Of a stretch of DNA of 64,000 nt, positions 1 through 10,485 are shown piece after piece. The DNA lies in NCBI RefSeq assembly GCF_002878395.1, contig NC_061121.1, forward strand, positions 132,473,584 to 132,537,583. Direction: 5' to 3'. Under the pieces are notes generated by a model. That model saw only the letters and a program-made list of their open reading frames with translations. It was not told where the DNA came from and did no database searches. A program made the position numbers and the translations under genes. The DNA comes from Capsicum annuum. Taxonomy: Eukaryota; Streptophyta; Magnoliopsida; Solanales; Solanaceae. Each line of letters starts with the position of its first letter. The first letter of the stretch is position 1.

Positions 1-147
1 TAAAACAAGTTTTGGATTACTAAGAGCTATCATGAAGTGTAGGGAACAAGACATATTTGCAAAGGTACTGAGCTAGTTTGGAGAAAATTGTTCCTGTGTA
101 AACAAAGATTCATGTAGTGGTTAGCAAAGCAACATAAACTGCTAACT
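1..147 (+). pseudogene. L1-type LINE fragment, zf-RVT region (left part)
   Basis: The last ~50 bases read in frame as F-M-stop-W-L-A-K-Q-H-K-L-L-T, which resembles the entry to the zf-RVT (zinc-binding) domain at the C-terminus of plant L1 LINE reverse transcriptases. The frame stops at the MULE insertion at 148 and resumes at 13822 with the same L-L-T residues, because the 9-bp target duplication is carried on both sides. One in-frame TAG is present, so it is dead. The LINE continues off the left edge of the window. Confidence 0.6.
139..147. repeat. MULE target site duplication, left copy
   Basis: CTGCTAACT; the right partner CTGCTAACA at 13822-13830 differs in one base. Both copies encode L-L-T in the interrupted LINE frame. 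Confidence 0.7.
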
Positions 148-150
148 AGA

Positions 151-210
151 GAGGATTTGGTAAAATGCTCAATTTGAAAATTTATTTTGAAGAATAACCA
201 CCTATTTTTT
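151..210. repeat. MULE terminal inverted repeat, left
   Basis: It begins GAGGATTTGGTAAAATG and runs into AAAATTTATTT. The reverse complement of the right end begins GGGGAGTTTGCAGAATAG and also reaches AAAATTTATTT at the same offset. I counted roughly 73% identity over 37 bases; similarity fades beyond about 60 bases. Confidence 0.6.
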
Positions 211-851
211 TTTCATTTATTTTTTAGGGTTAGGGTTTGAAAAGAGCTAAAAGTGGGATAGGGTTGTGGAGTCATAGGCCTCTTTAGTATTTTTAAAAGT
301 TGAGGATAAAAAATAACTTTGAAAAAATATAATATGGTCCCTTTTTATATTTATTAAATTTTTAAATATTTTTGAATTCATTTAATAAATTCAACAACTT
401 TTCTCTCTCCTTAAATATTCTCCTTCTCTCAATTTTTCTTCATAGTTGTAGAAAAAATATTTTGCTCAATTCTTACTCCCAAAGTCAAAATTTTTCTACT
501 TCTCTTACTCATGTAAGTTTAATCAACTTCCCCGATCAGTTTTAGATCCATTTTAATATATATTTTTTTATTCCGTTTTGTGTTGGGGTTCTTCGATTTT
601 AACAAAAATTGTACTGTTCTTCCTTGAATTAGTCAAAATTTGAGTGTTTTTAATTAATATTATCAATGCTGACATGTTTAATCGTGTTTTACTTTGGATA
701 ATGGCTAGAAAATTTTTGAATTTATATTGCGTGTTGATTTTAAATTTTTTACTGAATTAGACCCATTTTAATGGTGTTCTTGTTGTTGTGAATTGCACTA
801 TCATTATTTAGAGAAATTGAAACTTGATTTGCATGTTTGATCTGAGAAGCT

Positions 852-978
852 TTTTTATTTTTCTTAATAGACCAGTGATAGGTAGATCGACCACTACAGA
901 TTTATTTTTACTGCATTTTTCTGTTTATTTTAATAGCCCAGTGGTCAATAAATCAACCACTATAGATTCATTTTTTAC
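852..978. repeat. Two-unit direct repeat upstream of the DUF1985 gene
   Basis: Two diverged units of about 65 bp. Each reads T-rich, then AATAG-CCAGTG, then a TCGACCACTACAGATT-like core, then ATTTTTACTG. The second core is TCAACCACTATAGATT. The repeat ends about 12 bases before the ATG at 991, so it may be part of the gene's leader or promoter. Confidence 0.55.
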
Positions 979-990
979 TGTAGATCATAG

Positions 991-2336
991 ATGGTGAAAG
1001 TCATAGAGCAGTTAAAAGGCCTGCTTCCATTGCTTCTAGCAGTAGGAAGCGAAAAGCTGAAGAAATTTTCAAAACTTCAAAGAGGAAAAAAGTTGTAATT
1101 GATGAATCCAAGTCGAAAAGTGAACAAAAAATCCTTATCGAGATTGACGAATTAGACAAAAGTAGAGCACATAAGGGTGATGATGAGGAAAGTATAGGGA
1201 AAAGCAAAGGGGAAAGTAAAAAAAGAAAGTGAAAGTGATAGCGATGAAAATGAGGACAGCAGAGCTAGTGGAGACGGGGAGGAGGATGATCCCCTATCCT
1301 TGCCAATTTGTGCAAGAGACATCTCTGTTGAGTTTTACGACCTAACAACTTTGATGGATTAGTTAGGTTCTTTTCCTGCAAAAAATTTTGTAAGAGAAAG
1401 AATGGCAGTATATCAAGAGTTTAGAAGGATTCTAGTTGAACAAAAGTTTTATGTTGATTTTAAGAAGACTTGTGTTGGGAACTTGAGACATATGCTGGAA
1501 TATTTTAAGTTTAATGGATAGATGGTCCATTATGTGTTGCTGCAACGTAACAAAAATAATAAAAAAAATACATAAAATTTTATTTTGTGTGAACAGTAAG
1601 ACAACATATTGAAAGGAATTTGCTCTGATTACGGGGCTGAATTATTCAACTTAACCCTATGAATCAAAAATGAAAAAAGTCCTCCAAAATAGTGAAATCT
1701 TTCATATTAAGGTGACGAAGAACAAGAGCATTACTGTGCAAGGTTGATTAGCCTGATCAAAGGTAATAGGTTGACTAATCAACGAAAGTTGAAGTGTGCT
1801 TTGATTTGGTTAGTGCACTCGATGCTGTTGGAAAAGGACTCGTCAAAGAAGGTGGATTTATACCACATCAAGATGGAAACTGATTTAGATTTCCTCAGGA
1901 GGTATCCATGGGCAAATGAATCATTTTGGCTAACATTGAGCTATTTGAAAAAGAAAATTGATTAGAGCAAGCAGGAAGAAGCGTTTGTGAAGAGGAATAA
2001 TGCATCGTACGCTTTTTATAACTTTCCCTAGGCATTTCTAGTTCTTATAATCTACCATTTTATCGATTTATTATAGACGCTTACCTATTTATGTTCCAAT
2101 AGATAGACCCTGTAGATTTACTTATGCTTCTATTGATTACAGGTTTGGATATATGAGGTCTTTACTCATCTTGGAAGGTACGTCGGTAAGTCATTGGATT
2201 CTCCTTTGCCCATTCCCCGTCTTCTTATATGGCACACATCGAAGAGCGACAACATAATGAAAGGCAACCCTTTTAAGTACAAAGGAAACAACACAATGGT
2301 AAAAGTGTACTTATTATAATATGATAATAATATTAT
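991..2336 (+). pseudogene. DUF1985 (Ulp1-protease-associated) gene, 5' part
   Basis: Starting near the ATG at 991, a Lys/Arg-rich stretch (A-S-S-R-K-R-K-A-E-E, K-R-K-K-V-V) looks like a nuclear localisation signal. A Ser/Asp/Glu acidic run and then a DUF1985-type domain follow. The recognisable pieces are I-C-A-R-D-I-S-V, the stretch D-E-E-Q-E-H-Y-C, L-K-C-A-L-I-W-L-V-H, K-V-D-L-Y-H-I-K, R-Y-P-W-A-N-E-S-F-W-L-T-L-S-Y-L-K-K and, near 2145-2210, I-Y-E-V-F-T-H-L-G with P-R-L-L-I-W-H. In plants this domain is found with Ulp1-type C48 cysteine peptidase modules, largely in MULE-borne genes. There are frame changes near 1230 and several in-frame stops. The RTE LINE breaks it at 2337-2349. Confidence 0.65.
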
Positions 2337-2349
2337 TAAATTAGTGAAT
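2337..2349. repeat. RTE target site duplication, left copy
   Basis: TAAATTAGTGAAT, identical to 6288-6300. Confidence 0.9.
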
Positions 2350-2470
2350 GTCAACAACAACAACAACAACAACAACAACAAACCCATTAAATTCCCACAT
2401 CGTGGGGTCTGGGGAGGGTAGAGTTACGCAGTCCATACCACTACCTCTAAAGAGGTAGAGAGGCTATTTT
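2350..2470 (-). repeat. RTE 3' end with (TTG)n tail
   Basis: On the plus strand a (CAA)n run (about ten units, 2352-2380) is followed by CCCACATCGTGGGGTCTGGG and GAGGTAGAGAGGCT. This is the conserved RTE 3' UTR seen in many plants. The tail is the start point of target-primed reverse transcription. Confidence 0.85.
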
Positions 2471-2689
2471 TGATAGACCCCCGGCTCAAGACAAAGGACA
2501 GTATATAAAATATCAAAAGCACGAAACATGATAATATATTTCCAAATAAAGGACACTGAGGCCCTCCTACCTACTGACTACAACTTATCCACCCACCTTA
2601 GCCCTCTACCTTAATGTTTTTCCTCCATACCTTCCTATCCAAGGTCATGTCCTCAGTTTATTGTAATCGCTCCAAGTCTTTTTTAATCA

Positions 2690-2960
2690 CTTACCTCTAA
2701 TATCTCTTCGATCTACCCCTACCCCACTTGAAACCATCCAAGGACAACCTCTTACACCTATGAATGGGGGCATCCGTGCCCCTCCTCATCATATGACCAA
2801 ACCATCTCAACCTTACTTTTCGCAATTTATCCTCTTCCGACACCACTCCCACTTTCTTCCAAATAATTTCATTCCTAACCCTATCAGTCCTAGTAAATTC
2901 GCACATCTAACGCAACATCCTCATTTTCGTCACCTTCAACTTTTGGATATGAGAATTCTT
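2690..2960 (-). pseudogene. RTE polyprotein C-terminal region
   Basis: It reads [16 protein letters not shown], then [10 protein letters not shown], then R-C-K-R-L and G-R-G-R-S-K. This is the conserved tail that follows RT in plant RTE elements. Its function is not established. It is broken from the RT by frameshifts and stops. Confidence 0.8.
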
Positions 2961-3199
2961 AACCGGTCAACACTCCACTCCATAAAGCATAGCCGGCTAG
3001 ACTGCAACTCTATAGAATTTTTCTTTCAGCTTATGGGGCACCTTCTTATCGCATAAGATTCCCAAAGCGAGCCTCAATTTTATACAACCTGCCCCAATAC
3101 GATGAGATACATCCTCATCTATCTATCTGTTCCCCTGAATCATAGACCCAAGGTACTTAAAACTATCCCTCTTGAAAACCGCCTGGGAATCCAACTTCA

Positions 3200-4020
3200 T
3201 TACCACCTCCTCCTCTTGCCTCGAGTCACTAAACTTGTACTCCAAGTCTTCGTCTTGGTCCTACTCAACTGGAACCCTTTAGACTCCAGGGTTTGTCTCC
3301 AAACATCTATCTTATTATTAACACCTTGACGCGGCTCATCAATCAAAACTACATCATCTGCAAAAAGCATACACCAAGGCACCTTGCCTTGTAATACTCC
3401 ACGTCAACACATCCATCACTAAGGCGAATAAAAATAAACTAAAAGTTGATCCCTGGTGCAACCCTGTCAAGATCGAAAAATACTCAAAATCTCCTCCTAC
3501 TTTTACTACCCGCGTCTTTTCCCACTCATACATGTCCTTAATCGCTTTGATGTATGCCACCGGGACCCCCCTTATTTCCAAAAATCTCCAAAGAACCTCC
3601 CTACGGACCTTGTCATATACTTTTTCCAAGTCAATAAACACCATATAAAGATCCCTCTTCCTCTCTCTATACTGCTCAACCAGTCTCCGCCCCAGGTGAA
3701 TTGCCTCAGTCGTGGAGCGACCAGGAATAAAACCAAATTGATTCTCCAAAATAGACATAATATTCCTCAACCTCTGCTCTACCACTATATCCCAAATCTT
3801 CATTGTATGACTCAACAACTTTATACCCCGGTAGTTGTTATAACACTGAATTTCACCCTTGTTCTTATATAAAGGGATCATCGTTCTTTATCTCCACGCC
3901 TCGGGTATCTTTGCGAACTTAAAAATGTTGTTAAACAAGTTGGTCAACTACCTCAAACCTGCTCCGCAAGAAAATGTCCAAAAATCCACCGGGATCTTGT
4001 CAGGCCCCGTCGCCCTGCCC
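3200..4020 (-). pseudogene. RTE reverse transcriptase domain
   Basis: The domain copies element RNA at the nicked target. The open stretch 3354-3881 begins I-P-L-Y-K-N-K-G and [11 protein letters not shown]. It continues with [26 protein letters not shown] (first catalytic Asp present) and L-H-Q-G-S. A frame change near 3380 leads into L-F-A-D-D-V-V-L-I (the catalytic A-D-D, intact). The catalytic residues survive even though the ORF does not. Confidence 0.9.
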
Positions 4021-4067
4021 CTTCGAATCTTGCGAATAGCCTTACTGACCTTCTCTACCTCAAAACG

Positions 4068-4840
4068 CTAACCATAGCCATCGAGACACTCCCCGGAGTG
4101 GTCCAACTCCCCTAAGACAACACCTCCGTCCCCCTCATCATTTAAGAGCCTATGAAAATACGATTTCCATCTTTTCTTAATGAGGGCGTCTTCCACCAAT
4201 ACCCTATCATTCTCCTTATTAATATACTTCACTTGGTCCGGATCCTGACCCTTCCGCTCCTTAACCTTGGAAATCTTAAAACCCCTATTTTCCCCACCTT
4301 TCTCCTCTAACCCCTTATACAGACTCTCAAAAGTTGTTGTCTTAGCAGCCGTAACTACTAACTTAGCTTCATTCTTAGCTAACTTGTACTCTTCCCTGCT
4401 CTCCCATTTTTCTTCTTCAAGCTTACTCTTAATCCACTTAGCATAAGCCGTCTTCTTCATCTCCACCTTCTTCTTAGCATCTTCATTCCACCATCAATCC
4501 CCAGATACCATCCAGACCAGCCCCTCGAGACACCCAACAGATCTCTAGCAGACTGTTTGATGCATTCAGTAGACCTATCCCACATACTATCCATATCCCT
4601 ACTACACTCTCAAACCTCTATCTTCTTCAGCTTTGCCCCTATCTCTAAAGCACTAATTGAAGTCAGGTCAGCCTACCTAACTCTAGGTCGACCCCTCCTA
4701 CCCTGGCTCTTCTTGCCCTTCTTGATAACCAAGTTCATCACCAGGAGTTTATGCTGGGTCGCCAGATTCTCACTCGGAATTACCTTATAATCCTTACATA
4801 AAGCTCTATCCCCCTTCCTAAGCAGCAAAAAGTCAATTTA
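4068..4840 (-). pseudogene. RTE linker between endonuclease and RT
   Basis: Lys/Glu-rich sequence lies between the two catalytic domains, including A-Y-A-K-W, E-Y-K-L-A-K-N-E-A-K and W-K-S-Y-F-H-R-L-L-N. This matches the connector of plant RTE elements. The 4068-4466 part is open; the rest has stops. Confidence 0.7.
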
Positions 4841-5440
4841 AGTCTTGGCTAACCTATTATAAAAAGTAACTAGATGCTCTTCCTTCTTTGGAAAGCAGGA
4901 ATTCATCACCACTAACCCAAAGGCCCTCGCAAAATCCAAAAGAGCAGCTCCCTCATCATACCTAACCCAGAACCCAAAGCCTCCATGCACATCATCATAC
5001 CCTAATGGAAATGACCCGATTTGCCCATTAAAATCTCCTCTTAAGAAAATCTTCTCCCAACTAGGCACACCTCTAACCACCTCATCCAAAACCTCCCAAA
5101 AACACTTCTTATCCTCCTCGTCTAGGACCACCTGTGGCACATACGCACTACAGATATTCAAAGTACACCCCTCAAAGACCAACTTAATAGTCATCACCTT
5201 ATCACTAACCCTTTTAACCTCCACTACCTACTCTCTAATCTCCTTATCCACTAAGATACCTACGTTGTTTCTATGCCTCTCACGACCTGAGTACCACAAC
5301 TTGTACCCATCTACATCCCTAGCCTTAGAACCTACCCACTTGGTCTATTAGATACACGTAATATTAATTTTTCTCTTTCTAAGAATCTTAACTAGTTCTA
5401 TCAATTTCCCTTGAAGGGTCCCTATGTTCACGACCCTACC
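4838..5440 (-). pseudogene. RTE endonuclease domain
   Basis: An exonuclease-endonuclease-phosphatase fold nicks the target DNA. Readable motifs in order are N-I-G-T-L-Q-G-K near 5430, K-W-V-G-S-K (the residue before it, usually Q-E-T, is interrupted by stops), W-Y-S-G, V-G-I-L-V-D, the core S-A-Y-V-P-Q, G-D-F-N-G-Q-I-G and D-F-A-R-A-F-G. The active-site G-D-F-N is intact. Stops occur at about 5350 and 5228, and the domain continues past a stop at 4840 into I-D-F-L-L-L-R-K-G-D. Confidence 0.85.
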
Positions 5441-5699
5441 TTCAACCTATCAACTTGCGTATCCCCTCCCCTAATACCTCACACTTCGTATCTCTGACCT
5501 AACCCAGCAACAGCCCTTGACCCCACTACAATCCCCCCAGGACATAACCCTATTCCACCATATGTCGCCCAAGCTACTACTAAACAAAAGCACAACAAAG
5601 GCTAAAACAATAATAAATATAGAAGGCACACTTAAATCACAAAAAGAAATCATAATTTCAAGAACAACAGATGCTAGACACCAATACACAGCAATAGAA

Positions 5700-6287
5700 A
5701 TCCCACAAAAATTAGCCCATACAAATTAAAAATAGTGAAGATACTAGATAAAGTGCTATACAATAAAATACGATAAAATAAAGTTCATATGTTAGAAGTC
5801 ACCGGGATACGTGGATCAAGAGCTCAACTTCTGCTTGCTATACTGGATTTCAATAATTTGAGGTAGAAAATGGTCACCGAATTACGTCGCTGGAACTTCA
5901 TCGGAGGGTCGCAGATGACAATCGATTTAGTTTGCCTGAACCAATCGCAGACCAATCTGCTTCCTCCTCGTCTGTAACTCTTTTTTCTGATTCTCTCCCA
6001 TCACTGGTGCAGCTTCTTCCTATCTAGCCATCGTTGGAGTGGAAATAGTTGAAACCCACACGCTGGTGAGAGACCAAACCAGCTATAGAGCAAGAAGAAG
6101 AGGGTGAGAAAGAGACCAAGGAAGAAAGAAAGAGTATCATACTTACCTATCACAAATGATATTACTATGCCGGCATCTGCTTCTATAAAGATGGCGCGGT
6201 CACGTTGAAGGAGACATTAGTTAGAGAGAAAAAGCATAAGAGAGAGGGGAGAGAAGAGTGTAGATTCATGAGATCCATTCTGATTCC
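5700..6287 (-). other. RTE 5' untranslated leader
   Basis: No reading frame with recognisable similarity was found. Read on the minus strand it starts GAATCAGAATGG, is pyrimidine-rich (CTCTTCTCTCCCCTCTCTC) and leads toward the endonuclease ORF. The right boundary is set by the target duplication at 6288-6300. Confidence 0.55.
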
Positions 6288-6300
6288 TAAATTAGTGAAT
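6288..6300. repeat. RTE target site duplication, right copy
   Basis: TAAATTAGTGAAT, identical to 2337-2349. Confidence 0.9.
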
Positions 6301-7302
6301 ATCGTGAAATTTATAATTTATTTTGATAGATTATGAACCCGTACCTTACCCCTACTGTCTGTGAGATGGAGCAAACCTACATGAAAATATTTAAGCCATA
6401 CACGGACGAAGTTAAGGACATATCCATCGATGCCTTAAAGGTGCACTTCATCAATGGAGGTCATAGAAGAAGATGAAGATTGGGGTGGTCACAGTTACGT
6501 CCCAAGTCCAACACATACTTGTGATCATACTAGTTTAAGTGGACTCAAAACTGCACCAGACACTTCCAATGGTGAAGACCTATGTTAGCGTGCTTTTTTT
6601 CTCGAGAAATTTGTTCTGGATATTGCTTTCTTTATTAGCAATAAGAGGTTGAGGAGAATCGAGAAGAACATGAAGAAGAAACAACATCAAGGTAAACTAA
6701 TTTATTTTTTGTTCTTCTCATTTAATTTACTTGTATAATTTTGGTAATCCTTTTAAAACAATGTAGTGCACCTCGATAGTCCCCCTGATAGCTGACAAAT
6801 AGTAAACCTCAAAGAACTAGCAGTCGTAGTGACCAGCCTTACAGCAACAGATCAAAAAGTAGAAAATAAGAAGAAAGAAGAAGAAACAGAGGAGGAGAAG
6901 GAAACAGATAAACAAGATAAGAACTAAGAATAAGAAGAAAAAAATAAGGAGATGACAACTGAAGAAGAGGCAAGAAATGGGGAGAAAATAGAAGAAAATG
7001 GTGAAAAAAAATCATCATCAAAAGAAGAAGAGAAAAATGAGAAGGAAGTTGATGAAGAAAGAGTGGCTGAACAGGAGGATGAAAATATTAAAGAAGAGGA
7101 GAAATCAGAAGAAGAAGAAGAAGAAGAAGAAGAAGAAGAAGAAGAAGAAGAAGAAGATGATGATGATGATGATGATGATGATGAAGAAGAAGAAGAAGAA
7201 GAAGAAGAAGAAGAAGAAGAAGAAGAAGAAGAAGAAGAACAAAATAGAAAGAAAGAAGTAGAAGAAGAGGAGAAAAACATGAAGAAAATAAAGTTGATGT
7301 GA
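6301..7302 (+). pseudogene. DUF1985/Ulp1-associated gene, 3' part with acidic tract
   Basis: The gene broken at 2337 resumes here. Readable pieces are N-P-Y-L-T-P-T-V, Y-M-K-I-F-K-P-Y-T-D-E-V-K-D and I-D-A-L-K. After a frame change comes E-D-E-D-W-G-G-H-S-Y-V-P, the usual spacer downstream of DUF1985. From 6952 to 7302 an open frame encodes a strongly charged region: mixed Lys/Glu, then Glu16, Asp9 and Glu18 runs, ending at TGA 7300-7302. No Ulp1 catalytic His-Asp-Cys module was found in this frame or nearby. I infer a truncated or never peptidase-bearing version. Confidence 0.6.
7108..7240 (+). repeat. (GAA)n-(GAT)n-(GAA)n compound microsatellite
   Basis: About 16 GAA units, 9 GAT units and 18 more GAA units form one reading frame (Glu/Asp). 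The symmetrical A-B-A layout suggests a GAT tract arose by point mutation and slippage within a GAA tract. Other frames give poly-Lys/Met or poly-Ser/Leu shadows. Confidence 0.95.
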
Positions 7303-7860
7303 TGTGCATTGTTAAGAAACTCAAAGATGATAACATGTAGTTTGGTGGTTTGGAACAAACAATTTTCTTAATATTTGTTGTTTTTAATGATTTGTTTTTA
7401 TAGATAATTGAATTACATATATTTGGCATGTTAATGATGACATTTACTGATGAAATTATGTTCACATATTTCATTGTCTTGTTAGATTAAATAGTTGATT
7501 TCATTATGTTACCAGTTCAGCTATTGTCTTAATTTAGAGAAGTCAATGGCAAATATTATAAAAGTTGTTCTCGATAATTTATAGACTGCACGTACAATCA
7601 ATTGAATAAATCATATATTTACAATAACGAAAAATAAGTTTACTATTATATGTTGCATTGTATTACCAATTCAGTCAGTATCATGGTTTCTAAAGGTCGA
7701 TGATAAACGCTATAGAAGTGAATCTCTATTAATTATAGATTACACCCACGGTTAATTTAAGAAACCATACATTTATTTATTCAGTTTCCTAAATTCCTAT
7801 TACACCTCTCAAGAAATTCATCACCAACAACAAACCATACAATAATTTTTTTAGGTCATT

Positions 7861-8020
7861 CTTTTTTCTTTCGGCCAAAATCAATCTTTGCTTTAGTTGA
7901 TCCCTCTTCATTTAAATTTCTTTTAATGATCCTTTCAAGTGATCCGTTTGCTCTTCGACTTCGTTTAACAATATCATTAGTAGATCTCTATTTTCTTTAT
8001 ATTTTTGAAGTCTTTATAGT
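7861..8020 (-). pseudogene. Unrecognised coiled-coil-like remnant in the MULE
   Basis: One minus-strand frame reads L-Q-K-Y-K-E-N-R-D-L-L-M-I-L-L-N-E-V-E-E-Q, then after one stop M-K-R-D-Q-L-K-Q-R-L-I-L-A-E-R-K. The heptad-like spacing of Leu/Ile among charged residues suggests a coiled coil. No start, no family recognised. It could be chance composition. Confidence 0.25.
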
Positions 8021-8639
8021 ATTTGAAACTTAAAAGTGACTTGAAAATTTGATATCAACGGGTTGCTCGTTGTGAGTCTTCCACAAGCCGCTTAAAAAAA
8101 AGAGCATCTGTCAGTATCCTTGACCAAAAAAATAAGTTATTACAGGAATTTTCTTACTTAAACCAAAAAAAAAAGATTAATCACACTGATAAATTACTCA
8201 CCTTTCCAACCGCACAATTAAAGAATTTTTGAACTGAATTCGAATCGGTGCGCGACGTCCTCAAAACAGCTGGATTGCCACGACGACATGTATTGGACAC
8301 TTTTGCATTTGATGTTTTGGATGTTTAAGACATTGTAGTTGTTTAAAAATGAACAAAAAATAAAGCCATAAAAATGAGGTGTTAAAACAAAAATAGCCTT
8401 CCTTTTATACAAAAAAAGAAATAAGATATTACTGTTGGATGTGATGCGACATGTACTTTATTATCGTTGTAAAAATATAATATTTAAATTTTTTACTATT
8501 AGACCGCTTTCATAGACCTTAAATATAATCAATACATTCTCATGTGTTAGGTAAACGGTGAACTGTATAGATCGACACTTGGTCAATGCTAAGGTATATA
8601 CGGGTTGGTGAAATGGTCGAAAAAGCATTAGTACATAGT

Positions 8640-9890
8640 TAAAAATATAAATAATTAAACAAATAAAATTGATTTGAGGGCTATAGATTGTCTCCAGTGT
8701 AAATTATAGACCGAAAGCGTTGTCAATAATATAACATATTAGTTTATTGCCCTTAGTGGCATATTAGGAAAAAAGTGAATAATTAATTAATAAAAAAATA
8801 AATGATTGAATTTATGTAATTAAATGAGCTTAAACAAGTCATGTGATCGTATAAGAGTCTCAGGTAAATTAGAGAAGGTGATCAAAGATATGTGAGGATG
8901 GGTAGTGGTTGTACATCCAACATCCTCAGGGTAATGTTTACCCAAAGCACAAGTATGTAGTGGGGAATTCATTTGTTCAACCACAACTCATTACCTCATA
9001 TCTTTGATCACCTTCTCCAATTTACGTGGAATCTTATACGATCACATAACTTGTTTAAGCTCTTTTAATTACATAAAATCTAATTATTTATTTCTTATTA
9101 ATTAATTAATATCTTTTTAAAATATGTGCTAGTCATGGTCTATAAATATATATCATAGTCAATTACTTAATTGTGGAAGTAGTGAACAGTTTATTCTAGA
9201 CTATATCAGGTCGAGTAAATAACTAAGCATAGTCTAGTATAAACTATGGTTGACTTCGATAATAAATGAACTAGACTAGGATACATATTTCTAGACCATA
9301 ACTAGCACATATTTTGAAAAAGGGATTAATTAATTAATAAAAAATAAATAATTAGATTGTAAGCAATTAAAGGAGCTTAAACAAGGCATGCGATCATATA
9401 AGAGCCCACATAAATTGGAGAAGGTGGTCAAAGATATGTGAGGATGGATAGTGGTTGTACAACCAATATCCTCAGGGCAATGCTTATCCAAAGTATAAGT
9501 ATGTAGTGGGAAATTCATTTGTTCAATCGCTACCCATCTTCACACATCTTTGATCACCTTCTTCAATTTACGTGGACTCTTATATGATCACATGACTTGT
9601 TAAGCTCATTTAATTGTATAAAATCAAATTATTTATTTTTATTTATTAATTAATTCTTTTTTTCACAATATACCAGTAAGAGAAATAAACCAATACGGTA
9701 TATTATTTACAAGACTTTAAGTCTATGATTTACAATGGACACAATCGATGACGCTCAATTCAATTTTATTTATTTAATTATTTATATACTTTTTTCACAA
9801 CATGCTACAAAGGACAATATACTAATATGGTTTATTATTGACAAAGCTTGCAGTCTATGATTTACAATCGACACAATTTTATTTATTTCA
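8640..9890. repeat. Nested foldback: hairpins within a larger inverted repeat
   Basis: The outer arms are 8640-8770 and 9655-9785 (reverse complements, diverged), and the right arm is followed by a second tandem copy (about 9786-9890). Inside lie two similar hairpin units: 8816-8905 pairing with 8995-9085, and about 9355-9440 pairing with 9535-9625. Each has arms reading TTGATCACCTTCT near the loop. The centre holds a third inverted pair, about 9118-9150 and 9279-9313, with core ATATGTGCTAGT. It has no coding content. A MITE inserted and then duplicated in inverted orientation would explain it. Confidence 0.7.
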
Positions 9891-10339
9891 TTATTGATAT
9901 TTCACCAGCCTACATAGTGGAATCCATCGATTACGTGGACAGTCACACATAGAATTGATCTCGGTCAATCATATACTACATCGACCTTGCAATTAATGTT
10001 GTATAAATCAACGGAATCGTTGATTGGCCAGATTCATTATCCATTAGCATATATAAATTTTAAGGTCTGATAGTTGTTTCATTCATCTTCTAACAGTGGA
10101 AATTGAAAAAAGTCAAACAATGACAAAATTGTAAAATTAAAGTATAGACAATATGTAAGAAACAGAAAATAGTTCATTTGATAGTTCATTGCAACATCGT
10201 TTAACACAATATGTACATCAAAATACGAGCAAAAATGGCAAAAGAAAGAAGCTTTCATCTAATAAAATTTCTAACCATGAAATCTTCTTTGCAATGAACT
10301 TAGAACTACAACTAAAATAGAAATTAAAACCTAAACTAA

Positions 10340-10485
10340 GGGGATGGTGGGAGGTGATCAACTTGTCGAGCTTCATGTTCAGTCTCTCAACAGTCACCCA
10401 TAAAAATTGGGCGATACGCTGGAGTTCACAGCGGAGGTGCTCGTTGTCCTGACCCAGACAATAGAAAAGACGGTCTAGGTCATTT
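10340..10485 (-). pseudogene. Unrecognised coiled-coil-like open stretch in the MULE
   Basis: The minus frame reads D-L-D-R-L-F-Y-C-L-G-Q-D-N-E-H-L-R-C-E-L and continues Q-R-I-A-Q-F-L-W-V-T-V-E-R-L-N-M-K-L-D-K-L-I, about 48 residues without a stop. It lies just downstream of the transposase on the same strand. Regular hydrophobic spacing suggests a coiled coil. It could be a small accessory protein or the distal end of the transposase transcript. No family recognised. Confidence 0.3.

Larger units (their letters stand above)
2350..6287 (-). mobile_element. RTE-clade non-LTR retrotransposon (LINE), near full length
   Basis: The element is 3,938 bp with a perfect 13-bp target duplication (2337-2349 and 6288-6300). 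On the minus strand the order is: a 5' leader of about 600 bp, apurinic endonuclease (about 5440-4840), linker, reverse transcriptase (about 4000-3200), C-terminal region (about 2960-2690), a short 3' UTR, and a (TTG)n tail at the left end. A (TTG)n tail and single EN-RT ORF are hallmarks of plant RTE LINEs. Several stops and frameshifts make it inactive. It disrupts the MULE's DUF1985 gene, so it is younger than that gene. Confidence 0.9.

Noticed and set aside
225..242. Telomere-like TTAGGGTTAGGGTTTGA
   Set aside because: Only about two plant telomere-type units and no array; too short to be an interstitial telomere.
3456..3872. 138-codon plus-strand open frame
   Set aside because: It is antisense to the clear RTE reverse transcriptase on the minus strand.
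6924..7474. Long poly-Ser, poly-Leu, poly-Lys and poly-Met open frames on both strands
   Set aside because: They are frame shadows of the GAA/GAT microsatellite; only the Glu/Asp frame joins a recognisable charged protein context.
9330..9518. 62-codon minus-strand open frame
   Set aside because: It lies within one hairpin unit of the foldback structure and shows no protein-like character.
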